Of a stretch of DNA of 56,981 nucleotides, positions 36,222 through 45,029 are shown one piece after another. Source of the DNA: an uncultured Aeromonadaceae bacterium (GTDB lineage: Bacteria; Pseudomonadota; Gammaproteobacteria; Enterobacterales; Aeromonadaceae); the NCBI GenBank assembly GCA_945957385.1, contig CAMFKP010000020.1, positions 1 to 56,981 on the forward strand, read 5' to 3'. How positions within the stretch are numbered: position 1 is the stretch's first letter; the number at the start of each line of letters is the position of its first letter. The notes beneath the pieces are model-generated. The model searched no databases. It saw nothing but the letters and a program-made list of their open reading frames with translations, and was not told the DNA's origin. A program made the position numbers and the translations under genes.

Positions 36222-37327
36222 CGATTATTACCACCCTCCTCCAGCGCCATGGTTTGCATATTCTCTGCGGTCTCCTTGGCACTATATTCATCCGATAAAT
36301 ACAACTCCAGACATTTGCCCATCACCAACCAGACAATCATCATGCTGCGGTCATTAGGCATGGCGCGACTTTTGAGCAATTGCTGATGTAATACGCGCAT
36401 ATCATCGGACATATTATCCGCCAGCCGTTCGGCCACCTTGCCAACTGACGGGAATAACTTGGAGCGCTGATATAACGCCTTTTGACGTTCATCGGATAAT
36501 AAGAAACGCACCAATTCTTCGCTGGCCCGCTGTTTGCTATCGCTCAGATCGCCGCGCCGCGCCATGACATAGGAGCTGCTTAGCGGCACCATGGGCTTGC
36601 CACCCAGGCTCGGCAACAGCGCAACGCCCAGCTTGTCACCCAGCAGATCTTTCAACGTCTGATAAGCCCAATCACCATCGATGAGATAGGTCACTTCACC
36701 CTTGATAAAGGCCTGTTCATTACACATCAACTCACATTCCGCAACCGGATAGCGATTGATCATCTCGCGATAGGTGGTCAATGCCGCCACCATTTGCGGT
36801 GTATTGAGGTTAAAGGTTCCGTCTTTTAATGGCCAACCCCCGCTGGCGGTTAAAAATGGCATAAACCAATACGCCTGCTTGCTGGGCCAGGCTAATTTTC
36901 CGGCGGGGATATCCTCCAGCCGCGCAACCGGCGCAACCATGTCTTTGCGATAAAACAACACCAGCTGGTTGCCCATATTAATCGGCATCCCGTACCAGTT
37001 ATTAGCCAGGCGCCCATCATCACGCAGCCCGTGCGCTCTGGCGATCGACTCGGGCCAGGGGCCAAGATGGTATTCCTGTACATTGCTGATCTGGTCACTG
37101 GGAATAAAATAGAGGTCCGGCAATAATACCGATGACAACACCTTGTCGCGTAATTGATCGGCACGGAAATGCTGTTGAATCACCTTGTGACCGGTTATTT
37201 TTTCAAATAGCGTCAGCTCTGGTTGCAGGTGCTCCAGACTATGGGCATTCCATAGCGTCAATGTCTCTGTCTGAGCATGGACGTGAAACAACAGGAAAAT
37301 AGCAGCGAACCAGGTCGTCAAACGCAT
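36218..37327 (-). CDS. Orphan periplasmic solute-binding protein, carbohydrate type (SBP family 1/8), partner of the GGDEF gene
   Basis: A 369-aa MalE/PotD-like binding protein. The signal peptide is MRLTTWFAAIFLLFHVHA. Characteristic segments are TLTLWNAHSLEHLQPELTLFEKITGHKV at the mature N-terminus, DLYFIPSDQI, YGMPINMGNQLVLFYRKDM, and GEVTYLIDGDWAYQTL near 215. The start at 37327 has GAGAGGA six bases upstream. No permease or ATPase is nearby; instead the stop overlaps the GGDEF gene by ATGA. I infer a ligand sensor that reports to the cyclase, as NspS does to MbaA in Vibrio. The ligand is unknown. Confidence 0.85.
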   Translation of the reverse strand: MRLTTWFAAIFLLFHVHAQTETLTLWNAHSLEHLQPELTLFEKITGHKVIQQHFRADQLRDKVLSSVLLPDLYFIPSDQISNVQEYHLGPWPESIARAHGLRDDGRLANNWYGMPINMGNQLVLFYRKDMVAPVARLEDIPAGKLAWPSKQAYWFMPFLTASGGWPLKDGTFNLNTPQMVAALTTYREMINRYPVAECELMCNEQAFIKGEVTYLIDGDWAYQTLKDLLGDKLGVALLPSLGGKPMVPLSSSYVMARRGDLSDSKQRASEELVRFLLSDERQKALYQRSKLFPSVGKVAERLADNMSDDMRVLHQQLLKSRAMPNDRSMMIVWLVMGKCLELYLSDEYSAKETAENMQTMALEEGGNNR

Positions 37328-37356
37328 CGCGTATCCTCTCGTGATAGTCATGTCGT

Positions 37357-37397
37357 GGGATCGTGTCCTGACATCGAATATGTACCGATGTGATCCC
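37357..37397. promoter_or_regulatory. Nested inverted repeat upstream of the binding protein/GGDEF pair
   Basis: GGGATC and ACATCG on the left pair with CGATGT and GATCCC on the right. The outer and inner 6-bp arms are separated by eight bases on the left and directly joined on the right. It lies 30-70 bp before the start codon, so it could be an operator or a structured leader. Confidence 0.4.
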
Positions 37398-37504
37398 GAC
37401 TCCGGTGGAATCCATTCCTATTGCGGTCAGATATGTGCAAATTTTAGCAAGCATTTGTTAAATCCGAGACTGACGATATCACACATTGCAGCATGTTCCG
37501 GTTG

Positions 37505-37537
37505 AAAAAAATCAGGGCCGCAAGAGGCGGCCCTGAT
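37505..37537 (-). terminator. Rho-independent terminator of htpG
   Basis: A perfect 11-bp stem (ATCAGGGCCGC/GCGGCCCTGAT), loop of five, followed on the minus strand by TTTTTT. It lies 27 bp after the htpG stop. Confidence 0.93.
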
Positions 37538-37563
37538 TGGTTCCTGATTTGTTTATTTATTAC

Positions 37564-39471
37564 TCACGCCAGTAACAGCTTATTCAGTCTGGCGACAAAA
37601 CCCGCCGGATCCTTTAAGCCACCCTGTTCAGCCAACTGCGCCTGCTCCAGCAGCAAATGGCTCCACTCGCCAAACCGTGACTCATCGGCTTCACTGGCCA
37701 GACGCTGGACCAGAGCATGTTCCGGGTTGAGTTCGAGGATGAATTTCTGATCCGGCACCGGCTGGCCAGCGGCCTGCATCAGTTTCATCATCTGGCTGCT
37801 CATGCCATAGGTATCCGTCACCACACAACTCGGGGTATCGGTCAGGCGATGGCTGATGCGCACTTCCTTGACTAGACCTGCCAGCACCTTGCTGACGCGC
37901 TCAACCAGGCCGGCATGCTCCTTGGCCAGCTCTTCTTGCTGCTTGCGGCTCTCTTCGTCTTCCAGCTCGCCGAGCTGCAGATCGCCACGGGTCACGGAGA
38001 CCAGCTGTTTGCCTTCAAATTCGCTGAGGTGGCTCATCAGCCATTCATCGACACGATCCCACAGCAACAACACCTCCACACCCTTCTTGCGCAGCAACTC
38101 CAGATGCGGGCTCTTGCTGGCGGCGGTGTAGCTGTCGGCAATGATGTAATAGATCTTGTCCTGCTTCTCTTTCATGCGGCTGACATAGGCATCGAGGCTG
38201 ACATTCTGGACATCTGACTCTGCGTGGGTCGACGCAAAACGCAACAGCTTGGCGATCTCTTCGCGATGCGCGTAGTCCTCGGCCGGACCTTCCTTCAGCA
38301 CGTTACCAAATTGCTGCCAAAAGCTTTGATACTTGGCCTCGTCATCTTTGGCCAGTTTCGCCAGCATGCTCAGCACCCGTTTGGTACAGGCCTTGCGCAG
38401 CTGGGCGGTGATCTTGTTGTCCTGCAGGATCTCGCGGGACACGTTCAGCGGCAGGTCGTTGGAATCCAGCACCCCCTTGACGAAGCGCAGGTAGGTGGGC
38501 ATGAACTGCTCGGCGTCATCCATGATGAAGACGCGTTGAACATAGAGTTTAAGGCCGTGTTTTTGTTCACGATTCCACAGATCCCAAGGCGCCCGCGCCG
38601 GCACATACAGCAAGGAGGTGTACTCTTGGCTGCCCTCGACCTTGTTGTGCGCCCACGCCAACGCATCGTCATAGTCGTGGCTCAAGTGCTTGTAGAACTC
38701 CTGATACTCTTCGTCGCTGATATCACGCGGAGTTCGCGTCCACAATGCCGTGGCACGGTTTACCTGCTTCCACTCTCCCGGAGTGATGACCTTCTCGCCA
38801 CCTTCGGCTTCTTCTTCACTCGGCTCTTGCCACATCTCGACGGCGACGCTGATATGGTCAGAGTATTTGCCGACCACACTGCGTAGATGCCAATCATCGA
38901 GGAATTCGCCTTCCTCTTCTTTCAGATGCAGGATCACATCCGTCCCGCGCCCGGCCTTCTCGACATCGGCTACGGTAAAGGTGCCTGAGCCATCCGATTC
39001 CCAGCACACACCGCGATCGTGAGCCTCACCGGCTGCACGGCTGATGACCGTTACCTTGTCGGCCACGATGAAGGAGGAGTAGAACCCCACGCCGAACTGG
39101 CCAATCAGCTGGGAGTCTCGCGCCTGATCGCCGGAGAGATTGCGGAAGAACTCGGCCGTGCCAGAGCGGGCAATGGTTCCCAGATGTTCGATCGCCTGGT
39201 CACGGGTCATGCCGATGCCGTTATCGGAGATCGTCAAGGTGCGCTTTTCTTTGTCGATCAGCAGGCGAACGCGTAATTCACCATCATTTTCGTACAGCGC
39301 GGGCTCGGAGAGCGCCTTGAAACGCAACTTGTCGGCAGCATCAGCAGCATTGGAGATCAGCTCGCGCAGAAAGACTTCTTTATGCGAGTAGAGGCTGTGC
39401 GCCATCAGGTTCAGCAGTTGTTTGACTTCGGTCTGAAACCCGTGAGTTTCCACATGAACGGCTTCGGTCAT
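37564..39471 (-). CDS. htpG: Chaperone HtpG (Hsp90)
   Basis: Cytoplasmic ATP-dependent chaperone of 635 aa (E. coli 624). The GHKL ATPase motifs are [11 protein letters not shown] (41-51), SDNGIGM near 82, and [13 protein letters not shown] near 124. The middle domain has NVSREILQ with the catalytic Arg. The ribosome site AAGGAAA precedes the ATG. Expression is expected to rise on heat shock from the sigma-32 promoter just upstream. A terminator follows. Confidence 0.97.
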   Translation of the reverse strand: MTEAVHVETHGFQTEVKQLLNLMAHSLYSHKEVFLRELISNAADAADKLRFKALSEPALYENDGELRVRLLIDKEKRTLTISDNGIGMTRDQAIEHLGTIARSGTAEFFRNLSGDQARDSQLIGQFGVGFYSSFIVADKVTVISRAAGEAHDRGVCWESDGSGTFTVADVEKAGRGTDVILHLKEEEGEFLDDWHLRSVVGKYSDHISVAVEMWQEPSEEEAEGGEKVITPGEWKQVNRATALWTRTPRDISDEEYQEFYKHLSHDYDDALAWAHNKVEGSQEYTSLLYVPARAPWDLWNREQKHGLKLYVQRVFIMDDAEQFMPTYLRFVKGVLDSNDLPLNVSREILQDNKITAQLRKACTKRVLSMLAKLAKDDEAKYQSFWQQFGNVLKEGPAEDYAHREEIAKLLRFASTHAESDVQNVSLDAYVSRMKEKQDKIYYIIADSYTAASKSPHLELLRKKGVEVLLLWDRVDEWLMSHLSEFEGKQLVSVTRGDLQLGELEDEESRKQQEELAKEHAGLVERVSKVLAGLVKEVRISHRLTDTPSCVVTDTYGMSSQMMKLMQAAGQPVPDQKFILELNPEHALVQRLASEADESRFGEWSHLLLEQAQLAEQGGLKDPAGFVARLNKLLLA

Positions 39472-39513
39472 CGTTGCTTTCCTTGATGAAAGTTATGGAT
39501 TAGGACAGAAGCG

Positions 39514-39541
39514 ATATGGGGGCGGCAGTCCGGCTTTCAAG
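39514..39541 (-). promoter_or_regulatory. Sigma-32 (heat-shock) promoter of htpG
   Basis: On the minus strand CTTGAAA and CCCCATAT are separated by 13 bp, an almost ideal match to the RpoH consensus. It lies 43 bp before the htpG ATG, in the gap after recR. Confidence 0.9.
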
Positions 39542-39549
39542 ACTGCCGC
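39522..39549. repeat. Perfect inverted repeat overlapping the htpG promoter
   Basis: GCGGCAGTC and GACTGCCGC (9 bp each, 10-bp spacer) enclose the -35 element of the htpG promoter. No T-run follows on the minus strand, so it does not look like a normal recR terminator; an operator or a cruciform is possible. Confidence 0.4.
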
Positions 39550-39577
39550 GATTTGATTGCTGAAAAAAACGTCAGCG

Positions 39578-40180
39578 TTACTCTAGAGGACGACGTCCTG
39601 ACAGCGAATGAGAAAGCGTGGTGCCATCGACCAGTTCAAGTTCCCCGCCAACCGGCACCCCGTGGGCAATGCGGGTCACCGCGACCCCGGCCTGACGCGC
39701 CAGATTGGCGATGAAGAATGCTGTGGCATCACCTTCGATGGTCGGATTGGTGGCCAGAATCAGCTCGTCGAATGCTTCTTGCTGCAAGCGCTGCTCGAGC
39801 AAATCCAGTCCCAACTCACGCGGCCCTATGCCATCGAGCGGCGATAGATGCCCCATCAACACAAAGTAACGTCCCGAATAAAGATGAGTCTGTTCAATGG
39901 CCGCGACATCGGCCGGAGACTCCACGATACACAGCTGGCGTTTTTCACCACGCTTGGGGTTGGCGCAGATCTCACACAGCTCGTTTTCCGTAAAGGTACG
40001 GCACTGCTGACAATGACCAATCTCGGTCAGCGCCCTCTCCAGCACCCGAGCCAGACGCTGGCCACGCGGCCTCTCCCGCTCCAGCAACTGGAAAGCCATG
40101 CGTTGTGCCGACTTGGGGCCCACACCGGGCAATACCTGCAACTCACGGATCAGTTCATCGAGTAACGGACTGTACTTCAT
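39578..40180 (-). CDS. recR: Recombination mediator RecR
   Basis: RecR works with RecF/RecO to load RecA at gaps. The 200-aa protein has an N-terminal helix-hairpin-helix ([17 protein letters not shown]), a zinc finger (CQQC...CEIC), and a Toprim domain ([28 protein letters not shown]). The ATG at 40180 has GGAG five bases upstream; the longer frame has no homology. It follows ybaB by 49 bp as in E. coli dnaX-ybaB-recR. Confidence 0.96.
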   Translation of the reverse strand: MKYSPLLDELIRELQVLPGVGPKSAQRMAFQLLERERPRGQRLARVLERALTEIGHCQQCRTFTENELCEICANPKRGEKRQLCIVESPADVAAIEQTHLYSGRYFVLMGHLSPLDGIGPRELGLDLLEQRLQQEAFDELILATNPTIEGDATAFFIANLARQAGVAVTRIAHGVPVGGELELVDGTTLSHSLSGRRPLE

Positions 40181-40229
40181 TGTCTCTCCGAAACAACAAG
40201 CGGGGTTTCCCCCGCTTGTCATTCAAGTC

Positions 40230-40559
40230 TTAGAACGGCATCTTGAAACCGGGTGGCAGCTGCATACCGCCGGTCAGTTCGCCCATCTTGGTCTTGTTCT
40301 GCTCTTCAATGCGGCGCACGGCGTCATTGAAGGCCGCCGCGATCAGGTCTTCCAGCATTTCCTGATCATCTTCCATCAGGCTGGGATCAATCGCAACGCG
40401 ACGCACGCTATGGCTGCCGGTCATCGTCACCTTGACAAGGCCAGCGCCGGATTCACCGACCACTTCCATATTGGCCAGCTCTTCCTGCAACTTTTGCATA
40501 CGATCCTGCATGGCCTGAGCCTGCTTCATCAGATTACCGAGTCCACCTTTACCAAACAT
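40230..40559 (-). CDS. ybaB: Nucleoid-associated protein YbaB/EbfC
   Basis: A small dimeric DNA-binding protein of 109 aa. It has the typical start [22 protein letters not shown], a coiled-coil N-terminus, and the C-terminal PPGFKMPF. It lies between dnaX (22-bp gap) and recR, its conserved place. Confidence 0.96.
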   Translation of the reverse strand: MFGKGGLGNLMKQAQAMQDRMQKLQEELANMEVVGESGAGLVKVTMTGSHSVRRVAIDPSLMEDDQEMLEDLIAAAFNDAVRRIEEQNKTKMGELTGGMQLPPGFKMPF

Positions 40560-40581
40560 CGTTCATCTCTCTGTAGGGTTA

Positions 40582-42909
40582 TCAATTGGCTGTTTTCAGT
40601 GGCTGGATACTATCAGCATCCAGCTGAGCACCAAAGCGCTCAATCAAAAATTGGATATGCGGATCCTGGTCCAGCGCCGTTCGTGCCTGGTCGAGAATGG
40701 CCTGATAGCGCTCATGCTCGATAACAATTGGCGGCTTGCCTTCGGGCTGACCAAGGACGATGTGCAGGTTCACCGGTTGCGCCACATGTTCACTCAATGT
40801 CTGTGCCATGACAGCAATTGCTTTATCCGACACCAGATGGCGATGCTCTTCCGGCAACGTCAGCACCCAGCGATCGGCCTCGATGCGCCGGCTCGATTGC
40901 AGGGCTAATTGCCGCAAACGTCCACCCAGCCCACTGGCCGCAATCAGCTCGGCCCAAGCATCGCCACACCCGGTCAACAGATCGTTGGATTGCCAACGCT
41001 CATCCTGGGCCGCATCGCTGACGCTATGGCCTCGAATTGGCACTGTGGATGAAGCGCTAGCCGGCATCGGGCGAGCGACAGCCTGCATCGGTGCCCGCAT
41101 GTCACTCCCAGCCGCCACGCGGCCATCAGCCTCGATGCGATCGGGTTCGGAGGGCATCGGCATATCATCTTGATAGTTCTCCAGCGGCGGCAGCTCCCAC
41201 GGCGGCGTGTCCACCGCATTGCGCGGGTTGCCGATAGCCGGCACGCTGTTTGGCGCTGCAAAGTGAGCGCCGAACGACTCCGCCGTTGCCAGCGTAACCG
41301 GCTCCGCGGACGGCAACGGTGCCGTATCACGGCGCGGCGCGGACGCGGACATGGCCGTCATCGAAGACGGACGCGCCGCAGGCATCACTTGCGCCGGGGT
41401 AACCGCCGCTTGACGCGATGCAGGCTCCGCCCCCGCGCTCTGACTGCGCAGCCGGTTGCGCGCCGCCAGTAAATTACTCAGGCCAGCCTGACTGGCTGGC
41501 GGCTCGGCTGAGGATGACGCCTCGGGCGCGCTGACGGGCTCTGAAGTGGTACCTTGGGGTGACGACTGCCGCAGGTACTCCGCTTGGGCCAACAAGGCAT
41601 CTTGCTCCTGTTGCAACCCATGCTGGATCTGGGCAGCCGCGATCTCATCCGCCTGATGTTGCTGCGCAGCTGTCCCAGAAGTGGAGTGATCGCTTGGTCT
41701 GTCTGTGCGCACCGAATTCACGACGGCGGCAGCCATACTGGGCATCCCGCTCGCAAGCGCAGCCGGCTGTGGCAGCGGATTTTGCTTCTGGTGAACTGGG
41801 GTCAACTGCGGTGACATGACGCTGGCACGTGGTGAGAAAGCCAGCATACGCAACAATGTCATCTCCAACGCACTGCGACCATCTGGCGCCAAGGGGAGCT
41901 CTTTACGCCCCTGTAATGCCATTTGGTAACAGAGCTGAATTTCATCAGCGGCAAACACGCCCGCCAACTGGACGACCTGCTCGGCATCCAGCGCCTCCGG
42001 ATCAGGCGCCGCCCCCAGCAGTTGGGTCAAGGCCATGCGGTGCAGCAGCGCCGCCAACTCAAGATGTACCTGATCGAAATCTGGACCCAGTTGTGCCAAC
42101 TCGGCGACCTTGGCCATCAACGCCGCACCATCCTGCTTCGCCAACAGATTCAATAGCTGATGGAGATGGCGATGGTCGAGGGTACCGAGCATCGCCAGTA
42201 CCAGTTCAAGACGCACATGGCCATTACCATGGGCCAGCGCTTGATCCGTCAGGCTCAGTGCATCGCGCATACTGCCATCTGCCGCCTTGGCGAGGGCGCC
42301 AAGTGCCGGCAGCTCATAGGGCTGCCCCTCCGCATCGAGAATGGTCTGTAATTGGCCGCTGATCTGCTCCCGATTGAGCGCTTTGAGATGAAATTGCAGG
42401 CAACGGGACAGAATCGTGATCGGCAGCTTCTGCGGATCCGTGGTCGCCAACAGGAACTTGACGTAGGGCGGCGGCTCCTCCAGCGTCTTGAGCAGCGCAT
42501 TGAAGCTGTGACGCGAGAGCATATGGACTTCGTCGATCAGGTAAACCTTGTAACGACCGCGCGCGGGACGGTACTGCACATTATCCAGCAGCTCGCGCGT
42601 ATCTTCGACCTTGGTGCGTGAAGCGGCATCAATTTCCAACAAGTCGACAAAATTACCCTGGTCGATTTCACGGCAGCTGTCGCATACGCCACACGGCGTG
42701 CTGCTCACCCCCTGCTCACAGTTCAAACACTTGGCCAGGATCCGGGCGATGGTCGTCTTGCCAACCCCCCGCGTGCCACTAAACAGGTAGGCGTGATGAA
42801 GACGTTCCTGATCCAGAGCATTGATCAGTGCCGTCAACACATGCTGCTGCCCGACGACTTCGTGGAAATTCCGCGGGCGCCACTTTCTGGCCAGTACCTG
42901 ATATCCCAT
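40582..42909 (-). CDS. dnaX: DNA polymerase III tau subunit DnaX
   Basis: Clamp-loader ATPase and polymerase organiser, 775 aa (E. coli tau 643). AAA+ motifs are Walker A GTRGVGKT (45-52), zinc cysteines in CLNCEQGVSSTPCGVCDSC (61-79), Walker B IDEVHM, sensor I LLATTDPQKLP and the SRC arginine finger in ILSRCLQF. Residues from about 365 to 640 are an Ala/Pro/Ser/Gln-rich linker longer than in E. coli. The C-terminal 130 residues are the DnaE-binding part. I do not see the A AAA AAG slippery heptamer used in E. coli to make gamma. Confidence 0.96.
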   Translation of the reverse strand: MGYQVLARKWRPRNFHEVVGQQHVLTALINALDQERLHHAYLFSGTRGVGKTTIARILAKCLNCEQGVSSTPCGVCDSCREIDQGNFVDLLEIDAASRTKVEDTRELLDNVQYRPARGRYKVYLIDEVHMLSRHSFNALLKTLEEPPPYVKFLLATTDPQKLPITILSRCLQFHLKALNREQISGQLQTILDAEGQPYELPALGALAKAADGSMRDALSLTDQALAHGNGHVRLELVLAMLGTLDHRHLHQLLNLLAKQDGAALMAKVAELAQLGPDFDQVHLELAALLHRMALTQLLGAAPDPEALDAEQVVQLAGVFAADEIQLCYQMALQGRKELPLAPDGRSALEMTLLRMLAFSPRASVMSPQLTPVHQKQNPLPQPAALASGMPSMAAAVVNSVRTDRPSDHSTSGTAAQQHQADEIAAAQIQHGLQQEQDALLAQAEYLRQSSPQGTTSEPVSAPEASSSAEPPASQAGLSNLLAARNRLRSQSAGAEPASRQAAVTPAQVMPAARPSSMTAMSASAPRRDTAPLPSAEPVTLATAESFGAHFAAPNSVPAIGNPRNAVDTPPWELPPLENYQDDMPMPSEPDRIEADGRVAAGSDMRAPMQAVARPMPASASSTVPIRGHSVSDAAQDERWQSNDLLTGCGDAWAELIAASGLGGRLRQLALQSSRRIEADRWVLTLPEEHRHLVSDKAIAVMAQTLSEHVAQPVNLHIVLGQPEGKPPIVIEHERYQAILDQARTALDQDPHIQFLIERFGAQLDADSIQPLKTAN

Positions 42910-42941
42910 CCAAACTCCGAGTTGTTAGCTGTGCCGATGGA

Positions 42942-43487
42942 TCAATGACCGCCGAATTGCACCAGGCTGAGCGGCTCAACGCCGGCGGCACGCAGCTTTT
43001 CTTCGCCACCCAGATCCGGCAACGAAATGACAAATGCCGCCTGATCAACATGACCACCACAGCGACGGATCAACTTAATTGCCGCATCCACAGTGCCACC
43101 GGTGGCCAGCAGGTCATCAATAATCAGGACGCGATCGCCTGGCTGAATAGCATCTTCGTGGATCTGCAAACAATCATGACCGTATTCAAGGGCATAGCTC
43201 TCCTCAAACACAGAGCGAGGCAACTTGCCTGGTTTGCGCACCGGCACAAACCCTAACCCCAGTGCCGCAGCAACCGGCGCGCCGAAGATAAAACCGCGCG
43301 CCTCGGTTCCGACCACCTTATCTAATGGCAATTGGCGGTAGTGCTCAACCAGCAGATCGATGGTGGCTTTGAATGCCTGTGGATGCTCCACCAGACTGGT
43401 GATATCGCGGAACAGGATCCCCGGTTTCGGGTAGTCCGGAATCGTCTTGATACAGGATTCAATAAAGGAAAGGGTTTGAGGATTCAT
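42942..43487 (-). CDS. apt: Adenine phosphoribosyltransferase
   Basis: It salvages adenine to AMP with PRPP. The protein is 181 aa. The PRPP-binding motif is [13 protein letters not shown], and [15 protein letters not shown] and [17 protein letters not shown] are typical Apt segments. The ATG at 43487 ([14 protein letters not shown]) fits family length; the ribosome site is weak (CGGTAA). It lies 32 bp upstream of dnaX, in E. coli order. An intrinsic terminator ends only 13 bases before the ATG. Confidence 0.95.
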   Translation of the reverse strand: MNPQTLSFIESCIKTIPDYPKPGILFRDITSLVEHPQAFKATIDLLVEHYRQLPLDKVVGTEARGFIFGAPVAAALGLGFVPVRKPGKLPRSVFEESYALEYGHDCLQIHEDAIQPGDRVLIIDDLLATGGTVDAAIKLIRRCGGHVDQAAFVISLPDLGGEEKLRAAGVEPLSLVQFGGH

Positions 43488-43500
43488 GTTGATTACCGAT

Positions 43501-43543
43501 AAAAAAAAAATAAAGCCCACATTCTGTTGATCAGATCGGGCTT
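43501..43543 (-). terminator. Intrinsic terminator in the apt leader (attenuator-like)
   Basis: On the minus strand AAGCCC...GGGCTT, with an inner TCTG/CAGA stem, is followed by TTA and then a run of ten T that ends 13 bases before the apt ATG. The upstream porin gene already has its own terminator 114 bp earlier, so this one probably acts on apt transcripts themselves. Confidence 0.75.
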
Positions 43544-43656
43544 AGGTTCTTTCTGCTGCCCTAGCTTAACAACCCGGCTTTCCTTTGCAACCTCGATAGC
43601 AGCAAAGCTCGAAAGGAAAACGTATTTTCAAGTTATTTGCGCAAAAAAAGTGCATG

Positions 43657-43681
43657 AAAAAAGGCAGTCTTTCGACTGCCT
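43657..43681 (-). terminator. Rho-independent terminator of the porin gene
   Basis: AGGCAGTC/GACTGCCT 8-bp stem with a four-base loop, followed on the minus strand by TTTTTT, 33 bp after the porin stop codon. Confidence 0.92.
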
Positions 43682-43713
43682 CTTCTGGTCACTGACCGGA
43701 GTCAGCAAACAAC

Positions 43714-44721
43714 TTAGAAGTTGTATTGCAGAGCAAGAGTCCATTCGTTTTTGGCATCATCGCGCTGATCGAACAGGTATTCAGAATAGGCGTAGAAGTT
43801 GCTGGTGAAGTTGTATTGAGCACCGAGCAGATACTCATTGGTCAGCTCAACGTCAGTATCGTGGTTCTTGGCATAGTTATAACCACCCAGGAAGCCCCAA
43901 TTGTTGGCCAAGGAATATACTGCAGCCAGTTCATAGCCCTTGATTGACTGTTCAATACCTGCAGTTTCCGGTTTGGACTCGTTGTACATGGCTGCAAGGT
44001 ATAGATCCTTACCAACAACACCATAGCTGGCAGACACGGCCCAATCTTTCTGATCTTTCAGACCGTCTTCAGAGTTGAACTTCTGAGAACCCACACCAAC
44101 AGTGGCACCGAAATCAAATGCGTAAGACAGAGAAGCGGTATAACCATAATCTAGGTCATTTGCCTTACGCGCAGAAACATAAGTTACTGAACCAGTAAAA
44201 CCACCAAAAGTGTTGCGGTATATAGCTTGACCATCTTGACGACCAGTGAAATCTGCACCAGCAGCAGCCGTATCACGATAGCCCCAAGTGCTGTTTGCTG
44301 CACTACCCCACTCATTGAATACGTCAGTGACAGCTAAGACGTCGTAGTAGGCAGTATCGGTACGACCAAACAGGAAAGTACCAACTTGGCCACCGTCAAA
44401 GCCTGCATAAATGTGACGAGCATCGAAAGTACCGTTTTCGGAGCCTTCACCAGTTACTTTCCACTCGGCACGGCCAAGAGCCTTCCAAGAGTCATTAATG
44501 GCAGTAGAACCCTTAACACCCAAACGGGCTGAACCGTCAAATGTTGAGTGATCCTCAGCACTTGATCCATTCACACCGGATGCAACGTCATTATAGAGGT
44601 TGACCTGAGCGCGGCCATACACATCGAACTTTTGACCATCTTTTTCGTAAACGGTAGCAGCGTTGGCTGCGGAGGCAGCCAGCAGAGCCGGAACGGCCAG
44701 AGCAAGAAGAGTTTTTTTCAT
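43714..44721 (-). CDS. General outer-membrane porin (OmpU/OmpC type)
   Basis: Trimeric beta-barrel porin for small solutes, 335 aa. The signal peptide is MKKTLLALAVPALLAASAANA, then the mature start ATVYEKDGQKFDVYGRAQV, typical of Gram-negative general porins. Alternating strands run to the C-terminal LALQYNF, with the terminal Phe needed for Bam recognition. The loop with FFGR-like FLFGRTDTAYYDV is the likely L3 constriction. The ATG at 44721 gives the standard signal peptide; an ATG two codons earlier is also possible. It is monocistronic: its own terminator follows and a divergent gene lies upstream. Confidence 0.92.
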   Translation of the reverse strand: MKKTLLALAVPALLAASAANAATVYEKDGQKFDVYGRAQVNLYNDVASGVNGSSAEDHSTFDGSARLGVKGSTAINDSWKALGRAEWKVTGEGSENGTFDARHIYAGFDGGQVGTFLFGRTDTAYYDVLAVTDVFNEWGSAANSTWGYRDTAAAGADFTGRQDGQAIYRNTFGGFTGSVTYVSARKANDLDYGYTASLSYAFDFGATVGVGSQKFNSEDGLKDQKDWAVSASYGVVGKDLYLAAMYNESKPETAGIEQSIKGYELAAVYSLANNWGFLGGYNYAKNHDTDVELTNEYLLGAQYNFTSNFYAYSEYLFDQRDDAKNEWTLALQYNF

Positions 44722-45029
44722 AATCATTTGCCTACTGAAATTAAACACTAAGTCCTTATATTCCCTGTGGAAGTGACGTTTCCATCACTCTCGAGCGAGA
44801 CTAGCATACAAAATGTGAAGCCAGCAACAGAAAAAAATGAACTAATCGGCGTTGGCGTTGTCCGTAGCATAATTGTTTGTTTTTAAAAGCCATTGCTCAT
44901 TTACCTGTCATTATTTTTTGCGCTGGCAGAGCTTTATATGACGCTGTTTCTCAATAAGAGATTTCGCTTTTTGTTAGCTGCCTCACAGAGCGATATACTG
45001 CCCGCCATCGAGATTCCGGAGACTACCGA
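44722..45029. other. Divergent intergenic region, porin/dinG
   Basis: 308 bp without a gene. The porin side has a possible -10 (TATGCT, minus strand, 44803-44808) and a leader of about 75 bases with short repeats (AGTGA/TCACT). The dinG side holds a good sigma-70 promoter. The middle is A/T-rich, as expected for porin control sites, but I cannot assign an OmpR, CRP or LexA site with confidence. Confidence 0.5.
44971..44999 (+). promoter_or_regulatory. Sigma-70 promoter of dinG
   Basis: TTGTTA and TATACT are spaced by 17 bp, giving a start about 24 bases before the dinG ATG. No LexA-type CTGT-N8-ACAG box overlaps it. Confidence 0.6.

Noticed and set aside
34149-37503. Transposon origin of the binding protein/GGDEF cassette
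   Set aside because: No terminal repeats or transposase; flanks are clean terminators. Insertion is inferred only from comparison with E. coli order.
44722-45029. LexA (SOS) operator for dinG
   Set aside because: No CTGT-N8-ACAG palindrome; only half-like sequences.
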